From the NCBI GenBank assembly GCA_019244185.1, contig JAFATB010000023.1, positions 434,001 to 498,000 on the forward strand: DNA of 64,000 nucleotides, written 5' to 3'. A program made the translations under genes and the position numbers. Below are positions 16,758 to 25,419 of this stretch, in pieces; positions within the stretch are counted from its first letter, which is position 1; the number at the start of each line of letters is the position of its first letter. Under the pieces are notes generated by a model. That model was not told where the DNA came from and did not search any database. It saw nothing but the letters and a program-made list of their open reading frames with translations. Origin of the DNA: Acidobacteriota bacterium. Its GTDB lineage: Bacteria > Acidobacteriota > Thermoanaerobaculia > Gp7-AA8.

Positions 16758-18476
16758 GTGAAAAAGCAGCTCGTCGTACTGCTGTTCGCCCTCTTCGCTA
16801 CCCGTGCGTCGTTCGCGCAGTTCGGGATGCCGGACGCGACGCCGAAGGTCACCATCGACGGCTCGCTGCAATCGCGCAACGGCGATGCCGTGACCGGAAC
16901 GATCCGCGCGCACGTCGCCAGCGGATGGCACGTCAACTCGCACACGCCGTCGGAAGAGTTCGCGATTCCGACCGTGCTCACGCTCGAAGGCGCGGAGCTC
17001 GTGAGCGCGCAGTATCCGGCGCACGTCATGAAAGCGTTCGAGTTCACCGGCGGCAAGCCGCTCGCGGTGTACGACGGCACGGTGTCGATCGCGTTCACCG
17101 CGAAGCTGCCGGCGAACGCCGCGAAGTTCCGCGCGAAGCTGCACTATCAGTCGTGCAGCGACCGCGTCTGCCTGCCGCCGAACGATGCGTTTGCCGACAT
17201 CGACGCGAATGCCATCGTTGCCGCGCCTGCGACCACGGTGGCAGCGCCGACGCCCGCAACCGGCAGCTTCACACCGTTGTCTTCCGCGCCGAAGAACGCC
17301 GCGCCGCCGAATCGACTCGCGGAAGCGTTCGCGTCGAAAGGCATGGTGCTGACGCTCGGCCTGCTGTTCCTCGGCGGACTCGCGCTCAATCTCACGCCGT
17401 GCGTCTTTCCGCTCATCCCGATCACGCTCGGCTTTTTCGCGATGCAGAGCGACGGCCGCCGTTCGAGCCGTTTCGCGCTCTCGCTGATGTACGTGCTCGG
17501 CATCGTCATCACGTACTCGGTGCTGGGCGTGCTCGCCGCGATCGGCGGAAAGCTGTTCGGCGCGTGGATGCAGCTGCCGGTCGTGCTGATCGGCTTCGCG
17601 CTGCTGATGCTCGTGCTCGCGTCGTCGATGTTCGGCGCGTTCGAAATCCAGGCGCCGCGCTTCATCGCCAACCAGTCGCAGGGGCGCGCGGGACTGGTCG
17701 GCGCGCTGTCGATGGGACTCGTGATCGGCATTGTCGCCGCGCCCTGCGTCGGCCCGTTCGTCATCTCGCTCATCACGTACGTCGCGCAGCTCGGCGATCC
17801 GTTCCTCGGCGGCTGCATGTTCTTCGTGCTCGGCTTCGGCCTCGGCTTCCCGTACCTCGTCATGCTGAACGCGCTGCCGCGTCCGGGCGAATGGATGCTG
17901 ACCGTGAAGAAGGGGATGGGCTTCGTGCTCGTGGCGATGGCGTTCTACTTCCTCCGCGCGCTGGTGGGCGAGAACGTCTTCCGCTTCGGCGTCGCGGCGA
18001 GCCTCATCATCGGCGCGGCGTATCTGCTCTTCTCGCGCACGCGCGGCGCGCGCGCGCTGCAGCTCAGCGTCGCCGCGCTCCTGCTGGTCTGCGGTGTCGC
18101 GTTCGCGCTTCCGCACAAGGAGAGCCGCGTGACGTGGGAGCGTTACGACGAGCAGGCCATCGCCGCCGCGAAGAACGCGCACAAGCCGGTCATCGTCGAC
18201 TTTTACGCCGACTGGTGCATCCCGTGTAAGGAGCTCGACCAGAAGACGTTCAGCGACGATCGCGTCGCCGCGGAGCTCGATCGCTTCGCGCGTTTCAAAG
18301 GCGATCTCACGACGCCGGACAGCGCGACGACGAAGGCGCTCACGAAGCAGTACGCGATTCTCGGCGTGCCGACGATCGTGCTCATCGACGCGAACGGCAA
18401 CGAGGTCGCGGCCGCGCGTCTGACCGGATACGAAGCGCCGGACGCGTTCCTGCAACGCCTCCGGCAGGTGAAATGA
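16758..18476 (+). CDS. dsbD: Thiol:disulfide interchange protein DsbD
   Basis: 572 residues, GTG 16758. The domains run in the usual order. After a signal peptide comes an N-terminal DsbD-alpha domain with a redox pair in YQSCSDRVCLPP. A membrane core of about eight helices (190-440) contains the two buried cysteines in NLTPCVFPLIP and AAPCVGPF. A C-terminal thioredoxin domain ends with FYADWCIPCKEL. The protein moves electrons from cytoplasmic thioredoxin to periplasmic thiol proteins. The upstream thioredoxin-TPR protein is a plausible client. YhbY follows after 1 bp. Confidence 0.95.
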   Translation: MKKQLVVLLFALFATRASFAQFGMPDATPKVTIDGSLQSRNGDAVTGTIRAHVASGWHVNSHTPSEEFAIPTVLTLEGAELVSAQYPAHVMKAFEFTGGKPLAVYDGTVSIAFTAKLPANAAKFRAKLHYQSCSDRVCLPPNDAFADIDANAIVAAPATTVAAPTPATGSFTPLSSAPKNAAPPNRLAEAFASKGMVLTLGLLFLGGLALNLTPCVFPLIPITLGFFAMQSDGRRSSRFALSLMYVLGIVITYSVLGVLAAIGGKLFGAWMQLPVVLIGFALLMLVLASSMFGAFEIQAPRFIANQSQGRAGLVGALSMGLVIGIVAAPCVGPFVISLITYVAQLGDPFLGGCMFFVLGFGLGFPYLVMLNALPRPGEWMLTVKKGMGFVLVAMAFYFLRALVGENVFRFGVAASLIIGAAYLLFSRTRGARALQLSVAALLLVCGVAFALPHKESRVTWERYDEQAIAAAKNAHKPVIVDFYADWCIPCKELDQKTFSDDRVAAELDRFARFKGDLTTPDSATTKALTKQYAILGVPTIVLIDANGNEVAAARLTGYEAPDAFLQRLRQVK

Positions 18477-18477
18477 C

Positions 18478-18777
18478 ATGGCCGCACTGACGAGCAAGCA
18501 ACGGCGGTTTCTGAAGGGTCTCGCGCATCCGCTCTCACCGATTGTGCGCGTCGGCAAAGGCGGCGTGACGCAGGCGGTGATCGCGGAGACGCAAAAGTCG
18601 CTCGACGCGCACGAGCTCATCAAGGTGCGCATCGACGTCGAAGACAGCTCCGAGCGGCGCGCGTTCGCCGAACAGCTCGCGACGCAGACCGACGCGCAGC
18701 TCGCCGGCACGATCGGCAAGATCGCGATCCTCTATCGCGAGCGCGACGAAGAGCCCCAGATCGAGCTGCCGGGGTAG
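18478..18777 (+). CDS. yhbY: YhbY/CRS1-type RNA-binding protein
   Basis: 99 residues, ATG 18478, one base after dsbD. The single CRM domain is clear: LTSKQRRFLKGLAHPLSPIV, RVGKGGVTQAVIAET and HELIKVRIDVEDS, with the GxxG loop (VGKGG) that contacts RNA. YhbY proteins bind pre-50S ribosomal particles and aid large-subunit maturation. Length matches the family. Coupling to dsbD is probably just operon crowding. Confidence 0.93.
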   Translation: MAALTSKQRRFLKGLAHPLSPIVRVGKGGVTQAVIAETQKSLDAHELIKVRIDVEDSSERRAFAEQLATQTDAQLAGTIGKIAILYRERDEEPQIELPG

Positions 18778-18784
18778 CGCGCGA

Positions 18785-19963
18785 TTACTTCTGCGTTCCG
18801 CCGTGCGCGGCCACGGTGACGTGCGCGGCGGTCGATGCGGCCGCGGGCGTCGTCGTCGCGGGCGGGGCGGGAGGTGCCGGAGGCGTGGGGAACTTCAGCA
18901 GCCACGACGCCTCGACGCGTTTGCCGGTCTTCATGTCCGTGCCCCACACGACCGCGCGGTGATAGCGCGCCTTCATCGAGTCGAGCGCGTCGCGGAGCAC
19001 GAGCGTGATCGAGCCGCTGCGAGGATCGTACGTGTACGGAATCGCGGAGCCGAGCGAGAGGAGCGCCATGCCCACCGACTTCGGGTCGAGCTGCTGATAG
19101 CCGGGGATCTTCGCCGAGATCACGGTGACGCCGGCGTCGAGCGGCTTCGTCGGCGCGGGCGTGACGTCGGCGAGCTGCATCGGCGTCGCGCCGAGGTAGT
19201 GGCGGAAGGCGGCAAAATCCATGCGGTCGTCGATCACGAAGCGGCGCATGCGCAGCGGATCGGAGCCGCGACGGACTCTGCCGAAGTCGCACGTCAGCGC
19301 CGCGGAGTAGCCCGCCTGCGCGACCGCCTTCGTCAGCTTCTCGTCGTAGTCGCCGTACGGATACGCGAGGAACGATACCGTCTTGCCGGTCTCTTTCTCG
19401 AGAAGGCGCTTGCTCTCGACGAGCTCGTGCTGCACCCACAACGCGTACTCGGTGTCGTTGAACGAGCCGTGGCGGCGGCGGGTGAGGTACGGATGCGAGA
19501 GCGAATGGCTCTGGATGTCGACGCCGGCGTCGGACATCTCGCGGATTTGCTTCCAGGTCAGCGCGTTCGCGGTCTGCCCGATGATCTTCGGATAAACGAA
19601 CACCGTGAACGGAAATTTGCGTTTCTGCAGCTCGGGGAACGCCTCGGTGTACGTGCTGCGCCAGCCGTCGTCGAACGTCAGCACCACCGCGTTCTTCGGC
19701 AGCGACGCGCGTTTGCCCATCACGTACTCGTACAGATGCTGCAGCGGGATGACGTTGTAGCCGGTCATCTCCAGGTACTGCAGATGCTGGCGGAACGCGC
19801 TGCGGCTGATGAGCATCCGCGGCGCGGACGGACCTTCGACGATGTGATAGCAGATCACCGTCGCGCCGGAGAGATCGGGCGTGGGTACGCTGGGAGGCGC
19901 GGCGAAAGCCGTCGCGGATAGAAGAACGAGAATCGTGGCCAGGTTCGCGCGCCGCGCGGTCAT
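18785..19963 (-). CDS. Exported polysaccharide deacetylase (NodB domain, CE4)
   Basis: 392 residues, ATG 19963 with GGGAGC upstream. A signal peptide (ANLATILVLLSATAFA) is followed by a NodB domain: motif 1 TFDDGWRS with the catalytic and metal Asp pair, and motif 2 SHSLSHPYL with the two metal His. The enzyme should remove acetyl groups from N-acetylated sugars in peptidoglycan or exopolysaccharide. The C-terminal ~120 residues (from about 270) form an unassigned extension ending in a Pro/Ala-rich tail (PTPPAPPAPPATTT). Convergent with yhbY, 7 bp apart. Confidence 0.9.
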   Translation of the reverse strand: MTARRANLATILVLLSATAFAAPPSVPTPDLSGATVICYHIVEGPSAPRMLISRSAFRQHLQYLEMTGYNVIPLQHLYEYVMGKRASLPKNAVVLTFDDGWRSTYTEAFPELQKRKFPFTVFVYPKIIGQTANALTWKQIREMSDAGVDIQSHSLSHPYLTRRRHGSFNDTEYALWVQHELVESKRLLEKETGKTVSFLAYPYGDYDEKLTKAVAQAGYSAALTCDFGRVRRGSDPLRMRRFVIDDRMDFAAFRHYLGATPMQLADVTPAPTKPLDAGVTVISAKIPGYQQLDPKSVGMALLSLGSAIPYTYDPRSGSITLVLRDALDSMKARYHRAVVWGTDMKTGKRVEASWLLKFPTPPAPPAPPATTTPAAASTAAHVTVAAHGGTQK

Positions 19964-20094
19964 GGTGCTCCCGAATTGCCGAAGATCGATGACGTACCGA
20001 AGGTTGAAAACGTGGTCGGGCCCACTGCAACTTCAATGCCCCGGAGTGCGCTGCTTTTCCGGCGGGAACCGACCCGCGGACTATTGTAGCTCCG

Positions 20095-20123
20095 TTGACG
20101 GTTCTTGCGGCCTACAGTAGAGT
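20095..20123 (+). promoter_or_regulatory. Candidate sigma70-type promoter
   Basis: TTGACG (20095-20100) and TAGAGT (20118-20123) are spaced by 17 bp in the 193 bp gap between the divergent deacetylase and membrane-TPR genes. It matches the consensus at 5/6 and 4/6 positions and ends 33 bp before the ATG at 20157. Weak evidence in a high-GC genome. Confidence 0.4.
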
Positions 20124-20156
20124 CGCCCCTCTTCAACACGGAGGCTTTTCCCACCC

Positions 20157-20876
20157 ATGGACCGTCAACACCGTTACGATCTGAAACACGACAGGTTCGT
20201 CGATGAAATCGGCGCCCTCTCGTCGAAAGCACGCGCCAACCAGCGCCTGCTCCTGACCATCGCCGCCGGCGCGGTACTCATCGCCCTCGTCGCCTTCGGC
20301 GTCTATTTCTACCGCTCCACGCGTGAGGACAACGCCCAGCAAGCGCTCGCCGAGGCGATCGACACGATCGAGGCACCGGTGGATCAGCCGGGACAGCCCG
20401 CGCCGAAGACCGGACCGCACTTCAAAACGAACGAAGAGCGCAACGCCGCCGCCGAGAAGCTGTTCAAGGACGTGCAGGCGAAGTACTCCGGCACCAACGC
20501 CGCCGATCTCGCCGAGCTCTTCCTCGCGCGCATCACCGTCGCGCGCGGCGACAGCGCCGGCGGCCGCAAGATGCTCGAGTCGTTCATCGACGATCACAAG
20601 AAGAGCATCCTCGTCGGCGGCGCGCGCTACAGCCTCTATCAGCTGCGCATCGACAACGGCGAAGCCGCGCAGGTGACCGTCGAGCTGAACGCCGAGATGG
20701 CGAAGGCCGATCCGGTTCTGCCGGGCGACTCGATCCTCTCGCTCCTCGCGCATGCGTACGAGGTGCAGGGCAACCCGGCCAAAGAGCGCGAGGCGTATCG
20801 CCGCATCGCGAACGAGTTCCCCGACTCGCCGTACGCCGTCGACGCGCAGCGCAGAGCGGGAATGGGACCGGCGTAG
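20157..20876 (+). CDS. Membrane-anchored TPR protein (YfgM-like)
   Basis: 239 residues, ATG 20157. The cytoplasmic N-terminus is charged (DRQHRYDLKHDRF), followed by one TM helix (RLLLTIAAGAVLIALVAFGVYF, about 30-51). The remaining ~185 residues are helical repeats (AEKLFKDVQAKYSGTNAADLAEL; LLAHAYEVQGNPAKEREAY). This is the topology of YfgM, which works with periplasmic chaperones and the Sec translocon, but sequence similarity is too low to name it. It is preceded by a candidate promoter at 20095-20123. Confidence 0.75.
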   Translation: MDRQHRYDLKHDRFVDEIGALSSKARANQRLLLTIAAGAVLIALVAFGVYFYRSTREDNAQQALAEAIDTIEAPVDQPGQPAPKTGPHFKTNEERNAAAEKLFKDVQAKYSGTNAADLAELFLARITVARGDSAGGRKMLESFIDDHKKSILVGGARYSLYQLRIDNGEAAQVTVELNAEMAKADPVLPGDSILSLLAHAYEVQGNPAKEREAYRRIANEFPDSPYAVDAQRRAGMGPA

Positions 20877-20903
20877 CATGCGGGCGCGCTCCGCGCTCGC
20901 ATG
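20877..20903 (+). repeat. Inverted repeat enclosing the GT2 start codon
   Basis: Arms CATGCGGGCGCG (20877-20888) and CGCGCTCGCATG (20892-20903) pair with a single C/T difference (a G-U pair in RNA) around a 3-nt loop. The second arm ends with the ATG at 20901. The structure would bury the start codon of the glycosyltransferase gene. Confidence 0.6.
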
Positions 20904-22022
20904 AACGCACTCGCGACCGTCGTCCTCATCCTCTGGCTCCTCGCCCTCGGGCGAACGATTCTCAACCTGCTCTTCGTCCCGCGGCTGCGCGCGGCCAGTC
21001 CCGCGCGCACGCCGCTCGTGTCGGTGATCGTCCCCGCGCGCGACGAAGAACGCGCCATCGGACGTTCGGTGCGCGCGCTCCTCGCGCAGACGTATCCCGC
21101 GCTCGAGGTCATCGTCGTGAACGATCGCTCGGTGGATGACACCAGCGCGATCCTCGCCGCGATCGACGATCCGCGCCTCGTCGTGGTGAAAGGCGAAGAT
21201 CCGCCCACGAGCTGGCTCGGCAAACCGTGGGCGCTGCATCAGGGCAGCCTTCGCGCGCGCGGCGAGCTGCTGCTGTTCGTCGATGCCGACGTGCTGTACG
21301 AAGAAGGCGCCGTTTCCGCCGCGGTGGCGCAAATCGAATCGCGCGGCGCGGCGCTGCTCGCGCTGTTCCCGCGCTTCGTCATGCGCGGCGCGTGGGAGCA
21401 CATCGCCATGCCGAACCTGCCGCTGACGGCGTTCGTCGTGCTGCCGCTGTGGCTCGCCAACCGGACGCGCATCCGGACGCTCGCGATCGGAGGCGGCCCG
21501 GGGAATCTCATCCGCCGCGCCGACTACGACGCCGCCGGCGGACACGAGGCGCTGCGCGACGCCGTCGTCGACGACATCGCGCTCGCGCGTCTCGTGCGGC
21601 GCGCGGGCCGCCGCACGGAGATCGTGCGCGCCGACGACTTCGTCTCCGTGCGCATGTACCACGGCCTGCGCGAGATCGTCGGCGGCTTCACGAAGAACTT
21701 CTTCGCCACGCTGAGCCGCAACTATGTCGCGGCCGCGCTGTCCGCCGTGCTTCTGCCGCTGATGTGGATCGCGCCGTACGCCGGCGCGTTCGCGGGCAAC
21801 CGCATCTGGCTCGCGGCGCTCATCGCGATGACGCTCGTGCGCGTCGTGCTCTTCGCCGCCCTCGGCTATTCGATCGCGAGCGCGCTCTTCGGTGCGATTC
21901 CGATGGCGCTGGTGTGGCTCTGGATTCTCGTGCGCTCGACGTGGAAGACCGGCATTCGCCGCCAGCTGGACTGGCGCGGCCGCACGTACGACGCGAGCCG
22001 CACGCGCTTCGGCGCGGACTGA
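20901..22022 (+). CDS. Membrane-associated GT2 glycosyltransferase (HpnB/CruC-like)
   Basis: 373 residues, ATG 20901. One N-terminal hydrophobic segment is followed by a GT-A domain: VSVIVPARDEERAIGRSVRAL, VIVVNDRSVDDT, PTSWLGKPWALHQG and the metal-binding LLLFVDADV. Three hydrophobic helices follow in the C-terminal third (about 270-350). The SWLGKPWAL-then-DAD pattern resembles hopanoid-associated HpnB and carotenoid CruC glycosyltransferases. No terpenoid genes are adjacent, so the acceptor is unknown. There is no clear Shine-Dalgarno sequence; the start lies within the 20877-20903 hairpin. Confidence 0.85.
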   Translation: MNALATVVLILWLLALGRTILNLLFVPRLRAASPARTPLVSVIVPARDEERAIGRSVRALLAQTYPALEVIVVNDRSVDDTSAILAAIDDPRLVVVKGEDPPTSWLGKPWALHQGSLRARGELLLFVDADVLYEEGAVSAAVAQIESRGAALLALFPRFVMRGAWEHIAMPNLPLTAFVVLPLWLANRTRIRTLAIGGGPGNLIRRADYDAAGGHEALRDAVVDDIALARLVRRAGRRTEIVRADDFVSVRMYHGLREIVGGFTKNFFATLSRNYVAAALSAVLLPLMWIAPYAGAFAGNRIWLAALIAMTLVRVVLFAALGYSIASALFGAIPMALVWLWILVRSTWKTGIRRQLDWRGRTYDASRTRFGAD

Positions 22023-22054
22023 CGCGGGAATGCGGGTTTGTTCTCATCAGTGAG

Positions 22055-23047
22055 ATGAACCCTCTTCACGGAATCGACGAGGCGGCGTCTCTCACGCCGC
22101 CGTTTGCTCCTCCCACCGAAGACGAAGCGATCCTCGACGCGTACTCGCGCGCGGTGATCGGCGCCACCGAGCGCATCATGCCGTCGGTCGTGAACATCGA
22201 CGTGCACGCGCAGCGCGGGCGCGGCGGCGGCTCCGGCTTCCTCTTCACGCCGGACGGCTTCGTCATGACGAACTCGCACGTCGTGCACGGCGCGACGAAG
22301 CTCGAGGTCGCGCTCGCCGACGGCACGCGCTGCGGCGCTACGCTCGTCGGCGACGATCCGCATACCGATCTCGCCGTCATCCGCATCGAAGGCCCGCGCC
22401 AGCCGGCCGCGCAGCTCGGCAACTCCGACTCGATCCGCATCGGCCAGCTGGTCGTGGCCGTCGGGAATCCGTTCGGCTTCCAATGCACCGTCACCGCCGG
22501 CGTCATCAGCGCGCTGGGCCGCACGATGCGCGCGCAGAGCGGCCGCGTCATCGACAGCGTCATCCAGACCGATGCCGCGCTGAATCCCGGCAACTCCGGC
22601 GGACCGCTCGTCAACGCGCGCGGCGAAGTCGTCGGCGTGAATACGGCGGTCATTCGTCCCGCGCAGGGGATCTGCTTCGCGATTCCGGTCAACACCGCGA
22701 CGTTCGTCGCCGCGCGACTCATCCGCGACGGCCGCATCACGCGCAGTTGGATCGGCCTCGGCGGCCAGAATGTGCCGCTGCTCACGCGCGTCGTCCGCTT
22801 CTACGATCTGCCGGTCGCGAGCGGCATCCTCGTCGTCTCGGTCGAGCCCGACGGACCGGCCGCGAAGGCCGGGCTCGCCGAAGGAGACCTCATCGTCGGC
22901 TTCGATGAAACGCCGATCGCGAGCATCGACGATCTGCATCGGCTGCTCACCGAAGAGTACGTCGGCGTGAGCGCGGAGCTGACCGTCATCCGCCGCACGG
23001 AACGGCTGTCGCTGACGGTCGTTCCGCTGCCGGCCGGCGACCGGTGA
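22055..23047 (+). CDS. HtrA/DegP-like serine protease with PDZ domain, no signal peptide
   Basis: 330 residues, ATG 22055. Trypsin-like S1C fold with the full triad: His in MTNSHVVHG, Asp in HTDLAVIRI, Ser in NPGNSGGPLV. One PDZ domain follows (ASGILVVSVEPDGPAAKAGLAEGDLIVGF). The N-terminus (NPLHGIDEAASLTPPFAPP) has neither a signal peptide nor a membrane helix, unlike standard DegP/DegS, and no upstream start adds one. It may act in the cytoplasm or be exported by another route. Quality control of misfolded proteins is the family role. Confidence 0.9.
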   Translation: MNPLHGIDEAASLTPPFAPPTEDEAILDAYSRAVIGATERIMPSVVNIDVHAQRGRGGGSGFLFTPDGFVMTNSHVVHGATKLEVALADGTRCGATLVGDDPHTDLAVIRIEGPRQPAAQLGNSDSIRIGQLVVAVGNPFGFQCTVTAGVISALGRTMRAQSGRVIDSVIQTDAALNPGNSGGPLVNARGEVVGVNTAVIRPAQGICFAIPVNTATFVAARLIRDGRITRSWIGLGGQNVPLLTRVVRFYDLPVASGILVVSVEPDGPAAKAGLAEGDLIVGFDETPIASIDDLHRLLTEEYVGVSAELTVIRRTERLSLTVVPLPAGDR

Positions 23048-23095
23048 GGAACGGGAAATATGATAGATTTCTGACGGTTCTCACGCAGACGCACT

Positions 23096-23863
23096 ATGTC
23101 CAAACCTGCCGAACGGTACACCCGCATCCTCGATCAGCTCATCGGTCCCTTCGACCTCAGCCACGACTTCGGACGCAAAGGCGCGTACGAGGCCGCGATC
23201 GACTATGCGCGGCAGAATCTCATCGACGATCCGCACTGCAACGAGTTCCTGCTCGCCGCCGCGAAACGCCTCGGCTTCGCCGCCATCACGCGCGAGGCGC
23301 TCGAGAGCCGCATCAAGCTGCCGAAAGAAGCGTGGCTCGACGTCTGGATCTCCGACGAGGACGATGAGGTCGCGCTCACCGGCACGCGCGAGGGCATCCA
23401 GTACCTGATCGATCTCCTCACGCAGCTGCGCGATGCGAGCGATCCCGAACAGCACATCCACCTCGACCGCGGCGCGCTGCCGATGACGGAGAACTCCGCG
23501 AACCTCGTCCTCTTTAAGGAAGACGAGACGTGGTTCACCGGCGTGGCCGGCGAAGGCGCGCAGGATTTCCCCGAGCGCGAGATCGATCCGAAGTCGATCT
23601 ATGCGATCCAGTTCATCCACTATCCGCCCGACGATCTCCCCATCAGCGCGCACCGTCTCTATCGCGTGCTGAAGGTGGAAGAAGACCGCGGCAACGCGTC
23701 GAACATCAAGGAATTCGGCGAAGGCAGCGAGACGCGCTATTACCGCTTCACGTTCCTCGCCGACAATGACGAGCGCTTCACGTACACCTTCCACCTCGAC
23801 GACCCGGCCGTGAACTACTTCACGCATCGCGAGATCCTCTCGCTGGCGATGAAGGCCGTTTAA
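23096..23863 (+). CDS. Hypothetical protein, soluble, acidic
   Basis: 255 residues, ATG 23096. No signal peptide or membrane helix. The first ~75 residues are helical and His/Asp-rich. The middle (EGIQYLIDLLTQLRDASDPEQHIHLD, about 98-125) faintly resembles Imm32-type immunity proteins, but not well enough to assign. The C-terminal half is rich in beta strands (SIYAIQFIHYP, RYYRFTFLADNDERFTYTFHLDD). A TATGAT sequence at 23059-23064 could be a -10 element, with no convincing -35. Coding bias supports a real gene. Confidence 0.7.
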   Translation: MSKPAERYTRILDQLIGPFDLSHDFGRKGAYEAAIDYARQNLIDDPHCNEFLLAAAKRLGFAAITREALESRIKLPKEAWLDVWISDEDDEVALTGTREGIQYLIDLLTQLRDASDPEQHIHLDRGALPMTENSANLVLFKEDETWFTGVAGEGAQDFPEREIDPKSIYAIQFIHYPPDDLPISAHRLYRVLKVEEDRGNASNIKEFGEGSETRYYRFTFLADNDERFTYTFHLDDPAVNYFTHREILSLAMKAV

Positions 23864-24098
23864 TCACGGTCGTCGTTCCCGCACAGAACTGTAGGAATGC
23901 GCCGCCTCAATGGAGGTGTGTCTGCCCGCTTTTCTTCAGCGGGTAGGGAAATCAGGCGTGCCGTCACTCCTTAAAGCGAGAGTGCTCTGAGACAAGAGGA
24001 AGTGTCGCTGTGTGCCGGCGACCGCGACTGCGACCGGCACCCATGATTCGTTCCGAAGGTCGTATTGGCGCGCTGCGGCGCCAAAAAGGAGCAACGAC
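23864..24098 (+). other. Hairpin-rich leader before the M64-like protease gene
   Basis: This 235 bp gap holds several stem-loops. CCCGC/GCGGG lies near 23927-23945. A 7-bp GTGCCGG/CCGGCAC stem lies near 24013-24041. A perfect TTGGCGC-GCTGCG-GCGCCAA stem at 24065-24084 sits directly before the AAAAGGAG ribosome site. Base composition is less GC-rich than flanking genes. No known riboswitch class was recognised by eye; the last stem could control access to the ribosome site. Confidence 0.4.
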
Positions 24099-25400
24099 AT
24101 GAAGACGGTGATGTTTGTTGCATTGTTCATGACGTCCTCACTGTCCGCCGATGAATTACCGGCGCTGCCGGCCTTTGCGCGCGTGCGCGCGGCCTCACAG
24201 GCTCACGACGGACAGGCAGTCGCGGCGTTGAAGCGCTTCTATGAAGGACGCGCGCTCATTGTGGGCGATTTTCGCTCGACGAACGATGCGTTGGCGCTGG
24301 CGGACGCCATTGAAGCAGCAGGCGGCCGTATCGATCAGATCGTCAATGACCGCGCTCTCGTGGGATTCATCCCCGCGGCCATCGATGAATTCGTGCGGCA
24401 TGCACCGGGCGTGCGTTTTTTCTCGCGAATTCCTGTCGTCGACCTGACAGCCGTCCCCTTCAATGACGATGAGGGCGTGCGCGGCGCGGTGCGACATTTC
24501 AATCGCACGCTCGACGGCTCGGTCCTCCGCGATCTGATGACCAGCGAGTTTCTCCCGCCGGACCGCGACGTCATTGTGGCGCCGGAATCGAGCGTGCCCG
24601 TCGTGAGCACGCAGGACGTGCACGCGCAGGCGGCCGTGCGCAATGTCTCGATGACCGGCCGCATCGGCATTACGTTTCATTTCGTGGAGAGCAACGGCGC
24701 CATCGACGCGGACGAATTCACCTGGACGCCGGCCGACCGCGGCACGATCATCACCCGCGCGCAGGACGGTTACGACTGGTGGCAGTCGCAGGCGAACGCG
24801 CGCGGCAAATCGATCCTCTACACGATCCGCTTCCTGTCGACGCCAGGAAACGCACAGGAGTACGAGCCCTACGAGCCGATCCGCCATCCCGTGAATCACA
24901 AGAGCTATCTCTGGGTGAACCCGATCATGGCCAACTTCGGCTACACGATGACGGACCCGGATCAGGAGATTCAAGCGCTCCGCCGTGTCGATGCGTACAA
25001 CGAGGCCTTGCGCGCCACGATCAACGCGCAGGCGACCTTCTCCGTTTTCGTCATCTACAACCCGAGCCCGGCGCCGACGACGCACACGGACGGTTTCTAT
25101 ACGCTGACGTATTTCGGCGGGCCATGGATGGATCACCCGTTCCGGCCGGGCGGCTATCCGACGTCGTCGTGGGGCTGGGTGCTGGCACACGAGATGGCGC
25201 ACGTCTTCTGGGCGTGCGACGAGTACGCGCCGGTCTGCACCACGTGCAGTTACTGCTTCCCAGGGCAGGGGCCACGTCCGACGACGCCGAACGGAAACTG
25301 CGACAATCCATGCAACACGACTCCGACCGCCTGCATCATGCGCATTGTGAACCCGAGCCAGCCGGTGTGCTCGTATACGGCGACGCAGATCGGCTGGTGA
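24099..25400 (+). CDS. Secreted zinc metalloprotease-like protein (M64-like HExxH...DEY)
   Basis: 433 residues, ATG 24099 with AAAAAGGAG upstream. Short signal peptide (TVMFVALFMTSSLSA). Near the C-terminus, H364-E-M-A-H368-VFWAC-D374-E-Y matches the HExxH...DEY pattern of peptidase family M64, where an Asp supplies the third zinc ligand. A Cys-rich segment follows (CTTCSYCFPG, NGNCDNPCNTTPTACIM, QPVC), probably disulfide-bonded. The N-terminal ~200 residues are unassigned and could be a propeptide. The next two genes encode small exported proteins starting 19 bp downstream and may be part of the same unit. Confidence 0.72.
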   Translation: MKTVMFVALFMTSSLSADELPALPAFARVRAASQAHDGQAVAALKRFYEGRALIVGDFRSTNDALALADAIEAAGGRIDQIVNDRALVGFIPAAIDEFVRHAPGVRFFSRIPVVDLTAVPFNDDEGVRGAVRHFNRTLDGSVLRDLMTSEFLPPDRDVIVAPESSVPVVSTQDVHAQAAVRNVSMTGRIGITFHFVESNGAIDADEFTWTPADRGTIITRAQDGYDWWQSQANARGKSILYTIRFLSTPGNAQEYEPYEPIRHPVNHKSYLWVNPIMANFGYTMTDPDQEIQALRRVDAYNEALRATINAQATFSVFVIYNPSPAPTTHTDGFYTLTYFGGPWMDHPFRPGGYPTSSWGWVLAHEMAHVFWACDEYAPVCTTCSYCFPGQGPRPTTPNGNCDNPCNTTPTACIMRIVNPSQPVCSYTATQIGW

Positions 25401-25419
25401 GAACGCAAGGAGGCAAGTC

